NCBI GenBank assembly: GCA_964017235.1
Contig: OZ024935.1
Location: 88,689,052-88,753,051, forward strand
Source: Sabellastarte sp. h YS-2021
Taxonomy: Eukaryota; Annelida; Polychaeta; Sabellida; Sabellidae
Direction of reading: 5' to 3'
Length of the DNA stretch: 64,000 nt
In this document: one piece after another, positions 34,715-45,959 of the stretch
How positions within the stretch are numbered: position 1 is the first letter of the stretch
Layout: each line of letters begins with the position of its first letter
The notes under the pieces: generated by a model
Seen by the model: the letters and a program-made list of their open reading frames with translations, nothing else
What the model was told of the DNA's origin: nothing
Database searches by the model: none
Translations under genes and position numbers: made by a program

Positions 34715-36833
34715 CCCAGATAGCATTCCGCCGTCGGACCGACGTTGGCTATTGATTGCATGATCGGCAGATTTTGCCGATGTTGGACCAACGTTGGCTT
34801 GCCAACCAACACTCCGGTTAGATGTCTCTATATTTTGCCAACGTTGGGCCAACATCAGGTTTTTATTCAAGATGGCGGCGAGCAATAATAGGGGATTTGG
34901 GGTAACTTAGAAAAAAATATTTATTATGGTATGTCTAAAAATCATATTTCAGTGAGCCCACAAATTTTAACTAACCATTTAACAATTTTACACATAAAAA
35001 TAATATTCTCATTAAAACTAGAAATAGGACGCCCTGTTGATAGTAGGTGCGAACAGAAACAGGATAGCATAGAAGAACACACATTATCATGTGTAATGTC
35101 CACCCCATGAACCTTTTGCCAAAATTGTACAGTAGTCTTACAAGACCCTGTTTCATTTGTAAAATATATCAATGATGCTTAAATATTTATTAGTGTAGAT
35201 GTAAATTATTTCAGCTTCATGCCTTTTTGCATTGGTTGGGTCGAAAATTTTGACGAAATCACTCTATCTTGCACGGTTAAGAAGATAGAAGCAAATTCCT
35301 GTTTTTCTATTTTTGGCAAAAATTTGAAAATTCAAAATGGCCGTCCATTTTTGGGAAAAGGAAAATTTTTTGAAAATTGCCAAGAGTACAGTTCTTAGAT
35401 ACCCTATGAGGTGAAAATTTCAACGAAATGACTCTATTTTGCACGGTTAAGGCCAATTTGTGTTTTTCCATTTTGGGCAAAAATTCAAAATGGCCGCCAT
35501 ATGTGGGGAGGGGAAATTTTTTGAAAATTGCAGAGTACATTTCTTACATATTCCGTGGGTCGAAAATTTCGACGAAATCGCTCTATCTCGCACGGTTAAG
35601 GAGATAGAAGCAATTTTGTGTTTTGCCATTTTTTGCAAAAATTAGAAAAATCAAAATGGCCCCCATTTTTGGGGAGGGGAAAATATTTTGAAAATTGTAC
35701 AGAGTACATTCCTTAGATACCCGGTGGGTTGAAAATTTTGACGAAATCGCTCTATCTCGCACGGTTAAGGAGATAGAAGCAAATTTGTGTTTTGCCGTTT
35801 TTGGAAAAATTCAAAATGGCCGCCATTTTTGGGGAGGGGAAAATTTTTTGAAAATTGCAAAGAGTACATTCCTTAGATACCCTGAAAATTTCGACGAAAT
35901 CGCTCTCGCATGGTTAAGGAGATAGAAGGAAATTTGTGTTTTGCCATTTTTGGCAAAAATTCGAAAATTCAAAATGGCCGCCATTTTTGGGGAGGGGAAC
36001 ATTTTTTGAAAATTGTAAAGATTACATTCCTTAGATACCCTGTGGGTCGAAAATTTTGACGAAATCGCTCTATCTCGCACGGTTAAGGAGATAGAAGGAA
36101 ATTTGTGTTTTGCCATTTTTGGCAAAAATTCGAAAATTCAAAACGGCCGCCATTTTTGGGGAGGGGAAAATTTTTTGACAATTGCAAAGAGTACATTCCT
36201 TAGATACCCTGAAAATTTCGACGAAATCGCTCTATCTCGCACGGTTTAGGAGATATGAGCACATTTGCCTTTTTCAGTATTCAAAATAGCCAATTACTCA
36301 CATATTTAATTAATTACTCACTCATCTATAAAGCAATTCCCCCAAAAAGCAATCCCATACAAGCTATTAACCCAATGAACCACCATACCAAATTTCAGAA
36401 AGCTAGGCTTAACAGCATTCCTTAAAATGTCTGGAAACCAAAGAGCTACTCAAAAGTAGCAAAGTAGCTATTACTCAGTTAGCTATAGAGCTATCATCAC
36501 CAAAAGCAATCCCATACAAGTTATTAACCCAATAAACCTGCATGCCAAATTTGGTAAAGATAGGATAAGAACTGTTGCCTAAAATGTCTGGAAACCAAGT
36601 GGGACGCCGGACGCCGGATGGCAGACGGCGGAAAAAGCAAAAATAATATGTCCAACATCAGATGAACATCATCTGATTGGCTGATGCTATACATAGAATA
36701 TAATTTTCACCGGTGGCTTGCCGACATTGGGTCAACGTTGGCCCGACGGTCAAAAAGCCGTTGGCCCAATGTCGGACCGACGGATGTGCCGACGTTGGGC
36801 CAACGTCGGTCCGACGGTGGAATGCTATCTGGG
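34715..36833. mobile_element. terminal-inverted-repeat element, ~34-bp ends
   Basis: Left end 'CCCAGATAGCATTCCGCCGT' then CGGACCGACGTTGG. The right end is its reverse complement with one mismatch. Inside each end, CCAACGTTGGGCCAACGTCGG-like palindromes are reiterated (34735-34860 and 36713-36812). Only a 2-bp match (AA) flanks the ends, so the target duplication is undetermined. Most of the interior is the array block shared with 376-1320, which looks like a nested passenger. No transposase. Confidence 0.85.
35018..36610. repeat. array of 'GGCCGCCATTTTTGG' units, copy 2
   Basis: Nearly identical at both ends to 376-1320: recombinase scrap at the start, 'TGGAAACCAAGTGGGACGCC' at the end. It is about 640 bp longer because it has about four more ~160-bp units. 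It lies within the terminal-inverted-repeat element at 34715-36833. Confidence 0.9.
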
Positions 36834-36843
36834 AACTAGCACA

Positions 36844-37993
36844 GGGGCCGATTTCACTAAGGGACTTAAGCCTGATTTTGCGCTTAAGTTTAAGACTTTG
36901 GTCTTAAATTCTGGCAAAAATGTGCTAAGTCAGCGGGCCTAGACTTAGTGGATTTCACAAAGGGGCTAAGTCCATGGATTTGCTAAGTTATTGGACTTAA
37001 CTTTAAGTCTGGGCCCTGGGGGGTAGTGGGCTTAAATTTTGTAAAGAGGACTTAAATATGGCCGCCATAACCGTTTCTCCACTTCAAAATTTGAAACGGC
37101 TGTAAATAAAGGTTAATTATACAGAATACCTTACTGAAGTAGTATTTTGGAAGTTTATATGATGTAAAAAGGTTTTCTATTTCAAAACAGCACTTATCCT
37201 CAGATAAAATGCATCAAATGAAGGATCTAAAAGGTCATATGCCACAGAAAACCACTGTGGTTATTTGATAAGCTTGGACTTAGCTAAGTCACCTTTGTGA
37301 AATTCATTTTAAGTCCCAGAAGTAGTTAAGACCAAAGTCTTAGATTTAAGTCCCAGGGCCCGTATTCATGAAATGTCTTAGCCAGGGCTTAGGGTTAAAG
37401 TTGAGACTTCTGTCTCAAGTTTCTGCCCAAAAACTGCTAAGACTTTTGTCTTAGGCTTAGTGGTATTCACAAAGAATTTAAGACCGGTCTTAGGCTTAGC
37501 CAAGGGCTCAACTCTACGACTGGTTGGTAGTGGGCTTAAGTTTTGTAAAGAGGACTTAAATATGGCCGCCATAAACTTTTCTCAACTTCAAAATTTGAAA
37601 TGGCTGTAAATAAAGTATAATTATACAGAACCACTCACTAAAGCAGTCTTTGGGAGTTTATGTGTGGTAACAAGGTTTTCCATTTCAAAACAGCACTTTT
37701 CCTTTGATAAAATGCATTAAATGAATGATATATATCACCAATTAATAGTATAGTTTGAAATAGAAAAGAAAGGTCACATGACACATAAAACCACTGTGGT
37801 TATTAATAATCTTGGACCCTAAGTCACCCTTTGTGAATACGGATTTAAGACAAAACTTAGCTGAGACAAAAGTCTCAACTTTAAGACCACATTTAAGCCT
37901 AAGACCTGGCTAAGTCTAACACCCTTCGTGAATACCGGCCCTGACTTAGCCAATAAAGGGACTTAGTTTAAGTCCTTTAGTGAAATCGGCCCC
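36844..37993. mobile_element. terminal-inverted-repeat element 'GGGGCCGATTTCACTAA'
   Basis: The left end GGGGCCGATTTCACTAAGGG and the reverse complement of the right end differ by one base. The interior repeats 'GACTTAAGTCC'/'CTTAGCTAAGTC' motifs in both directions, so it can fold extensively. It lacks coding capacity and hosts a second inverted-repeat element (37354-37943). Confidence 0.82.
37354..37943. mobile_element. nested terminal-inverted-repeat element 'CAGGGCCCGTATTCATGAA'
   Basis: The ends are CAGGGCCCGTATTCATGAA and TTCGTGAATACCGGCCCTG. It is inserted into the element above, splitting it. The 'TTAGTCCCAG' flanks do not give a clean target duplication. It shares 'GTTTTGTAAAGAGGACTTAA' and 'ATGGCCGCCATAA' with its host, so the two families are related. 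Confidence 0.78.
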
Positions 37994-37998
37994 TAATC

Positions 37999-40900
37999 TT
38001 CCAATTCCAATTCCAATTCAACTTTTATAGCGCTTAATCTCTGTCGAAGTGACAGACTCTAAGGCGCAACATCATAAGCATAGTTACAAAAATCATTGTC
38101 CTTGTCCATAGCTATGGTCGACATCACGGAGAACGCCATATGAGGTGGAAAATACTAATGTGGATAAGCTTGGCAGAATAGGTATGCCTTAAGTTTTTTT
38201 CTGAAGGAAGCAGTGGAAGTGGCAGATCTTACATTATCAGGGAGTTCATTCCATATTTTGGGAGCATCATATGCAAAGCTTAGACCAAACTGCTTTGTGG
38301 ATTTGTAAATAGATGGTTGGTATTGAGGAACATGTAGAATTATACCATCAGATTGACTCAACCGAGTATTATAGGCACATTGTCTAACTTTGAGAAATGG
38401 GCTGAAATATTTTGGACAGTTAGTATGTAGGTATTTATATACCAATAAGGCAGTCTTGAAGATGCAACGGTGCCTTATGGGTAGCCAATGAAGGGCTTTT
38501 CTTAGTGGAGTGGTGTGAGAAACACATGTGGTTCTGCAAACAATTCTGGCCAGACTGTTTTGAATGCATTGTAGCTTGCGTAGGTTAGCAACAGATAGAC
38601 CCCTAAACAAGGAGTTACAGTAGTCAAGCCTACTGCCCACAAGTGCGTTTGCAGCCGTAAGAGCAGCATCACGAGTCAAGTACTGTCAAATTTGTCTAAG
38701 ATCCCTCATCTGGATGAAACATAGTTTACATACATTTTTAACATGTTTGGTGAAGGAAAAGTCTGAGTCACACCAGACACCCAAATTCTTAACCGCATCT
38801 GAAGGTATCAGTGATTCACCCAATATATTTACTGGAAAGAATGGGTTAAACTTTTCTTGTTGAGACTTGGCACCAAATAAAATAAAGTCAGTCTTATCAG
38901 CATTCAGCTTTAGTTTATTTGCACACAGCCATAGTTTGACATCTTCGAGGCACTTTCCTAGCCGATCAAAGGCAATTTTTGCATTTTTGTGTTTGAGGTG
39001 AATAAACAGCTGTGTGTCATCTGCATAAAAGTAAAATTTGACATCTGGATGTTTAGAGTTTACTTTGCTCAAAGGTGTGGTATACAACGAAAAAAGAATA
39101 GGACCAAGAACTGAACCTTGTGGTACCCCAAACTTAAGCTTTCTAGCCTCAGACAGAACAGAACCAATCTTGATGCATTGGGTACGATCAGAAAGGTATG
39201 ATTTGAACCAGTCAAGGCATCTACCCCCGACACCGAACCATTTTCTTAAGCAATCAAGGAGTTTGTCGTGATCAATGGTGTCAAACGCTGCAGATTGATC
39301 AAGCAGCACCACAGCTGTGGCCTCACCTCTGGCTAGAGATAGGTGAATCTGATTCTTTATAGACAAAAGAGCTGTTTCAGTTGAGTGGCCACGTCTATAG
39401 GCAGATTGATACTCGTTTTCCAACCCATGGAGAGAGACATGTCTACTGAGTTGTGAGGCAACTACACGTTCCACGAGTTTTGAGATAAAGCTCAACCCAG
39501 ACACAGGGCGATAGTTTTTTAGTTCATCCTTTGATAAAGAAGATTTCTTTATCAGTGGAGTGACAACAGCACTTTTGAAGCCATCTGGGACAGCACCTTC
39601 CAACAAAGAACAATTCACAAGTTTTGTGATAGAAGGAAGCAGTATATCAAGGCAATCCTTAACTAGGAAAGTGGGCCAAGGATCCAGGAGACAGGATTTT
39701 GTAGGTGAATTTTTTATTACCTACGCAATATCGTCAGGTGAGGCATCATCAAATTTGAAAAGTTCTGGCGGATTCACTGGAGATGGCAAGGAAAAAAATG
39801 AAAAACAGGAAAAAGACTCTTGGATTTTAGCAATCTTATTGGTGAAAAAAGCGGCAAACTGTTCAGCCAATTTTTTTTGTGAACTATTTGATGGAAGAAC
39901 CTTGTCAGGGATACGGTGCAAGGCAGAACGCAGAACTTGCCATAGTTTTTTAGGGTCATCACCATTTTCATTAACAAGAGCTCTGTAATATGTGGCTTTG
40001 TCTTTATTGGCAAGTGAATTACACCTGGCAATTTGTTTACGCAGCTTTGCACGGTTAAGAGGAGTTTTCTTTTTACGCCAGATGCGTTCAAACTGTCGTC
40101 AAATAGATTTGGCATTTTTGTAGGTATCTGATATCCACTTTGCTGGCTCCTTGGCAAGACAGCGAGTAACCTCTGGAGCATGTTTGTCCAGAAGGTTGGA
40201 AAGATCATTAGTGTATTGATCATACAGTTTTTTCGCAGTGTCACCCGGACAAGCAACAAAGGAGCAATTGCTCAAGTCATTGCATAGAGTGTCCATGTTT
40301 ATTTTATGATATCTCCTGTAAGTCACTCTGTTAGCTTGTGATTTAGCAGTTGTTGGAGTTTCAACTTGACATTTGATCATTGCATGGTCGGAGATGTAGT
40401 CACTGACAACCATATTTGAAACCAGAGAACTATCAGAAGTAAGGATGAGATCTAGGGTATGGCCATGAAGATGGGTAGCAGAGTGAACATGTTGAGTAAT
40501 ATTGCAGGAGTCAAGAGTATTAAGGAAATTAACACTGTCTCTTGAGGTTGTGTCAATATGAATATTAAAGTCACCACAAATGATGAAGGAGGAATTCATA
40601 GATGAGAGGAACTCAACCAATGTGTGAAACTCATCATAAAAAGGATTGGAACATGAACCTGGAGGACGATAAACACAAGCAACCAGTGTAGAATGAGCAT
40701 TCGGTCCAATACTGACTACCTGACATTCAAAATAGGTGAAAGTGGGATGATCCACAATTCTATGAGACAGGCTGCTATTTATGAGAAAGCCAACTCCGCC
40801 ACCCGAGCCATGTGCACGAGGTCTTTGACACAATTTATAAGATGGTGGTGTGATGGATTGAAGCAGACAATCGGTATCAGTCGGGCGAATATGAGTTTCG

Positions 40901-41150
40901 ACCAGTGATAATATGTCCAGCGAGTGATTGAACACAACGTCAGAAATCATAGGAGCCTTGTTTCTTACAGACCGACAGTTAGCAACCCCCATCACAATAG
41001 GTCCAGGATTTAGGGATATATATCCCCACATAAAAGCAAGAGAACACAGAGGGATCGTGATTTCACTGATGAGGGAAAGCATCTTGCATTTGTAACAGAA
41101 CTAGCCAGTCTGAAAGATCGAGGTAGTACGGAGCCCACAAAACAACCCTT
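37999..41150 (-). pseudogene. CR1/L2/Crack-like LINE, near-complete ORF2, inactivated
   Basis: ORF2 of a non-LTR retrotransposon. The N-terminal endonuclease of the exonuclease-endonuclease-phosphatase fold (41082 to about 40380) shows 'SLVETHI', 'VYRPPG', 'IICGDFNIH' and 'SDYISDHAMI'. A linker follows. The reverse transcriptase (about 39590-38900) shows 'NYRPVSGLSFISKLVERV', 'AFDTIDHDKL', '[10 protein letters not shown]' and the catalytic 'YFYADDTQLF'. The C-terminal domain ends at 38155 with 'FRKKLKAYLF'. All parts lie in one frame, cut by three stops: TGA at 40099, TAG at 39721 and TGA at 38686. Just upstream, an extra A near 41025 separates 'LLLLCGDIYP' from 'LNPGP', so the true start lies further 5'. 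The 3' end carries the hairpin 'GCGCCTTAGAGTCTGTCAC' and a (TTGGAA)3 tail. Old but not very old. Confidence 0.95.
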
Positions 41151-41229
41151 GCACCTGTACTTTATGGTCGGACGTACTGATGAGCAAAAGACTGATGAAT
41201 ACCAGACAGCGTACAAGGTACATTTTTCA

Positions 41230-41355
41230 TACTTGCATGTGTACATAGCTGTTGAGTACACTAGCGGTGATATAAAATCTTCTATACACAGTCGTTGGGT
41301 ACGCTACACCAATATCACAACTGGCGTACACAGCCGCTGGGTAAATAATAGACCG
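41230..41355 (-). repeat. fragment of the GTGTAC minisatellite
   Basis: 'TACACAGTCGTTGGGTACGC' and 'TACACAGCCGCTGGGTA' match the reverse complement of the 33885 array. It abuts the degraded 5' end of the LINE, which suggests the LINE landed near or within such an array. Confidence 0.6.
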
Positions 41356-41660
41356 AGTTTTCTGTCCCAAAATATGCCTTTTTAAAACTGATGGATGGCA
41401 TTTTGGGACAGAGTTCCTCGCTACACAAAAAACTTCAATATCTGAAAATTACCATCCCTTTAAACTTTAAAATATGCACTTATATGTATTAACAGTATAA
41501 AGCATTTAGATGCAGGAACACAATTTTCTGTGTTTGCAGTAATATAGACACTTTTTCTGCACTTCCTGTTTGTATAAACAATGATAAAATTTGGCAAGTG
41601 AAATATATTTTGGTAAATATATCCATTAACTATGAAAAAAGTTTATTTCTTTGGCTGAAC

Positions 41661-42213
41661 TGTAGAATCCCCCTGACGGAAGTAGTAATATGCTAATTAT
41701 GCTTCAAACTTATAAATATATTAATACTTGGGGAATCATGAATACATTAAAATCTATCTTGCTGAATTTGCAAAGGGTCGACAAAGTCGACAAAGCAAAA
41801 AAAAAAAAAAAATTTACAGAGGTCGACAAAGTCGACAGAATTTAAGTGTACAAGGTACTCAGCATTGTTTTGTCGACTTTGTCGACCTAATACTGAAATG
41901 TCAAAAACTCAACATTATATATAATATGTACAATTTGTCGACTTTGTCAACCTGTCGACCAACTACCTAGTAATATGAGGCATATACTTATTTATTTGAT
42001 CTTATTTGCAAATAATAATTTTATAATTTGTCGACTTTGTCGACCTTTCAACCTCTCTACCTGTCAAGTAAAACTTTCCACTTGTCGACCTTGTCGACTT
42101 GTCTACATATTTTACAAGTTTTTTCTACATTTACATTATTCAAATTCTGAATATTCAAAAGCATTAGATATTGCTAATTAGCATATTTATACTTCCGTCA
42201 GGGGGATTCTACA
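41661..42213. mobile_element. fold-back element with GTCGAC inner repeats
   Basis: The left end TGTAGAATCCCCCTGACGGA is the reverse complement of the right end, and the match continues through AAGTA and TATGCTAATTA with small gaps. Inside, GTCGACAAAGTCGAC (left half) and GTCGACTTTGTCGAC (right half) are mirrored, with at least six copies. An A15 run is at about 41797. No clear target duplication and no transposase. Confidence 0.85.
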
Positions 42214-43430
42214 GTCGCTCCATTTCTTTTAATGCGGGGCACATCCTTGATACTCAAGGTGGTAGTCTAGTACATGTTTAATGTCAGGCTGTGTGCCACT
42301 TGTTGCCCTTCAGGACGTTTATGTTTTTTGCATACTTATGCCATCTGTCTCTCGCCAATACATCAATCTTTTAAAAATTGGCTGAGAGGCAGATTAATCG
42401 GTCTAGGTAAATAACCACTCCGTTTTTCTATTTATATTCAACAAAATTATGACATGTTTTCCATATTTGTGCTGTATAATTGAAAAAAAATGTGCCGAAT
42501 TTGCATCCACTAGCGAATTTATATCACTTGCTCTATAAGCTTTGGACGATTTCTGGCCATTTCTTTAGATCCAAATAAATTTTCTGTGTTTTTTACGGCC
42601 GGTGACGAACTTCACTGGCTGGCCAGTAACGGGTCCACAGAAACTCGGTCTAATACAAAACCAGTGACTTGTACTTATAATAGGGGTCCTGTAATTGTTG
42701 TACTTAATTCAAATAATTGACACACAACAGGAAAATGATCAAAGTATTCACCCGCAAATATTACTAAACCAAAACATTCGGTTTCGATTCATTATGGGAA
42801 AAACCACAAAATATCCCGTAAAACAGTAAAAGTAAAAGGGAAGAAAAAACCACACCGTCTTAAAGTTCCTATATACCGACTGAAGTAGTACTAAACCCTG
42901 GAATCCAACCATAAGCAATTGTCGCCTTTTTCTCGACTGAGATTCTTGCATATCAGGTTGCACCCTTCTCAAATGTCAGAAATGTTTGACTCCAACATGA
43001 CTCTCAGATATGTCCCTATATATAGTCACTAAGTCAAATAGAATCCATGTCAGCGATCAGTTTAGAATGTACCACTTGCTTGATCTCGAAACAGCGGAAC
43101 CAGCTCATCCTCTAGTAAGCAGTCAGTTGGGACACTATAAGTATAACACTGATCAAAATGTGAAAATGTTGTACTTTTTTGTGAATGTTACTTTTTTGTG
43201 ACAAACACATGTTAAATGAGGCAATAAAAATTAAAAGATTCCTCCTTGCCTCACTCATATATACTGTGAACTATAGGTCAGTATAGAAAGGATAGAATTA
43301 ACTGTCCTGGGTAGCCATTCAGTCATCCAGGTTTCCCAGATTACGTCAAAATTGAAAAAAAGTTCCACAAGAGGGCAGAAGAGGGGGCACAATAGGGTAC
43401 AGAGGAGCAGGACAATCCTCAATCCAATTG
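42214..43430. other. unassigned sequence
   Basis: No family motif, terminus or gene could be recognised. GC content is a little higher than in the neighbouring repeats. Short frames here lack codon bias or domain features. Confidence 0.4.
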
Positions 43431-43434
43431 GAGA

Positions 43435-43900
43435 TTGAGACTGTGGTCATTCCTGAGACCCAGAGACAACAAATGTTTCACCCTAACCACCCAAGACCCT
43501 GGGGATACCAGAGAGGCCATTAACAAAGAGGACACTCAGGCACTGAAGAAGAGGACGAAAGCTTCTGCTGCAAATCTGTCTGATGCACAGGAGGAACAAG
43601 TGGTGAAATGGCAGAAAGACGAGAACTATGTCCTTTTGCACAGCAAGAGACATAGGGACTACAATGCCACTGCCAAGAGGGTAAGGGCCTGTGACAAAGC
43701 TGTCAACTGATGTGGGAGTCACTGTGCTGCTGTTGCAACAGTGGTTTTCTATAAAAAGGGCAGTCAGTGGAGAGCTGAATTGCCATAATTGCTACCACAT
43801 CAGTAACATCCTATCACCTCTGCCAGAGCATGGCCTGTCTGTAAAGACATCCTCTCCTACTCCATCAAGCCCTCTGTGCTAAATGAAGTAATACATATAT
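43435..43900 (+). pseudogene. MADF-like domain fragment (PIF/Harbinger partner type)
   Basis: The 43435-43710 frame ends 'LSDAQEEQVVKWQKDENY' and continues 'RHRDYNATAKR'. This follows the opening helices of MADF domains, in which an acidic residue and 'W/F' are followed by 'LYDxxxxxYKDxxKR'. MADF proteins bind DNA and accompany PIF/Harbinger transposases. The domain breaks off after ~35 residues, and no transposase was seen beside it. Confidence 0.5.
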
Positions 43901-44175
43901 CAGAAAGGTGTTAAAAATAACTAAACAGTTGGTGTCATTGCTGGAAGTGATGACCAAGAGGTCCAAGTCAGTAGAAAATAAACACAGGGCATGAACAGAG
44001 TGACCATCATGAGGTTATGAACATGGATTACACATGGTTTCTTTATTTTTCATTTGGCATGTTAAGTGACTGAGGATAAATACAGGCAGATGGATTGAGC
44101 TTGCCTAATCCCACACCCTATTCTTTCACCCCATGTCAACCAACAAAATATTGGTACACAGATCATGCACCATAG

Positions 44176-44745
44176 GCCTGTATTCACATAGATTCTTATT
44201 TTTAGAATTAGTCTTATTCCTAGCATTTTTCATAGAATTGTTGTTTTTCTTAGAAAAGTTTGCTCTTCAAAAAGATTCTTATTCTTAGAATCACACCTAT
44301 TCTGAGAATTTTGCTAAGAATGGTTTTTATTCCTAGATTTTTCAAGAATAAGAATTTGCTATTCACAAAACTTCTTATTCTTGGAATATTCTAAGAATTT
44401 GATTTAAATCTACAACTGGCACAAAGCATGCTTAAGAAAAATGGTTGTTCTGGTGATTATAGTGCAGCAACTGACTGCAAATTGACATTCAGAACAGAGT
44501 GTTACATATTAACTTGTCCATTGTGTGTACTGTACTGAAATGCAGCTTCTTTATATTATTTCAAAAATTGCTAAGAATTGCATATGTTTTTGTTTTTTTT
44601 TACTTCTATTCTTGTAATTATTCTTCGTTAAGAATTGTTTTGTGAATAGGATTTTATTCTAGGAATAAGAAAATCCTTAGCTTAGAATTTTTCTTACCCT
44701 TAAGTGTAATTCTAAGAAAAATTCTAAGAAACTTTTTTCAATAAG
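44176..44745. mobile_element. 'TTCTTAGAAT' fold-back repeat
   Basis: Starts 'GGCCTGTATTCACATAGATT' and is filled with ATTCTTAGAAT and TTCTAAGAAT motifs in both orientations, ending near 'AATTCTAAGAAACTTTTTTC'. The start resembles the ends of the elements at 36844 and 37354 (GGCC-GTATTCAC). The expected right end is not clear. Confidence 0.5.
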
Positions 44746-45959
44746 GGTCAAGGTAAGAGTGACTCTGTGACTTTATCATGTTCGAACAAGACCAATAAAT
44801 AGACAAATCCTTGTCCATCTCAAACAATTTACTCACCTCCATGCCTACTACAACACCTTACTTATCTAACAGCAAACTCCCCAGAATATGCAACAATCCC
44901 ACATCGAAAGGTAAATCATTCTTGGAGTGTCTCTAGTGCTCCCTTTATGTAATAATTTACTTATGATCCTCTCACACTGCAACACATAAACTCTAGCCCA
45001 CTTAGCTGAAGCTCAAACCCCACCTAATTTTTGATGTAGCCAAAACTTTTTGGGATATCTTACCAACATTTAATCAATTTCCTAAAAGTGAAAACTGCAA
45101 GAAGTACAAACATTTCCCTTTAAAGTGATATAAATAACTGAATGATAGAAAGAAGATTGGCCACCTTGCAAGTGAGGACCTTACCAAAGTAGGGCTGAAG
45201 ATATCTTTTTCTGACATTTGGCAGGACCATCTTTTGTCTGTTATGGGGGGTGTTCCACTGGAGCTGATTTGTCGGTAACTGGTGTTTTTTGAAGGTTGGG
45301 GGCAATGTTTACAGATTCGGTTAGGATCGGTCACGACTCTGTATCTGAACCTTGGCTCCACCCACCTTATAACTGTCCTGTCATGGATCTCTACAGCTTG
45401 TCAGTTACAGTTAACATCTTATCCTATACTGTTACCGTCTTGTCTGGAAGAACTTGCCTGCCTGTCGTTGTTAAGTACCAGGACACCACCTCCAGAAAGG
45501 CCCGACACATGAACCGACCATACTTGAAAGGAAACAGGCCTGTCATAAACATTAATAACCTGACTTGGACACTTCCCATCAAGACGGAAAGTCTCCCAGT
45601 CTTCAACCATAGGGTCAGTAACATCTCAGCAAGACAAGCTAGGTAAACATCATGACAAGCCATAAACAGAAACCGACAAGGCGGCTACAGCAACAGACTA
45701 GCCGGGAACTGTGTAGGACAAGCCGGCCTCTTTTCTTGACCCACAACTTGTCGGTTATGAAATGTATGACTATACAAGGGAGGCAGTTTTGGCAATGCAT
45801 CATTTGGAATCTGGCATGTAACAGATTACATCTGGCAGCATTTAAAGATAGGAATTTGTTTTTACAACTTAACTAAGATTTAGTGTTGAGATACAAGTTG
45901 AGCTGACTTGTGATTAGGATTTTTTTTTTTTTTTACAAAACGCTGCTTTTACAAAGAAA

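Noticed and set aside
563..36125. Repeated short frames with peptides like 'MAAILNFRIFAKN' on the minus strand
   Set aside because: They arise from the 'CAAAATGGCCGCCATTTTTGG' units. Each ends within a unit or two and has no start context, splice sites or variation pattern of a protein family.
40693..40908. Plus-strand frames inside the LINE (also 39038-39271 and 39560-39988)
   Set aside because: They are antisense shadows of ORF2 and have no features of their own.
45282..45876. Protein-coding exons suggested by overlapping frames on both strands
   Set aside because: No domain motif, no consistent frame and no splice sites. The overlap on both strands indicates chance open frames in higher-GC sequence.
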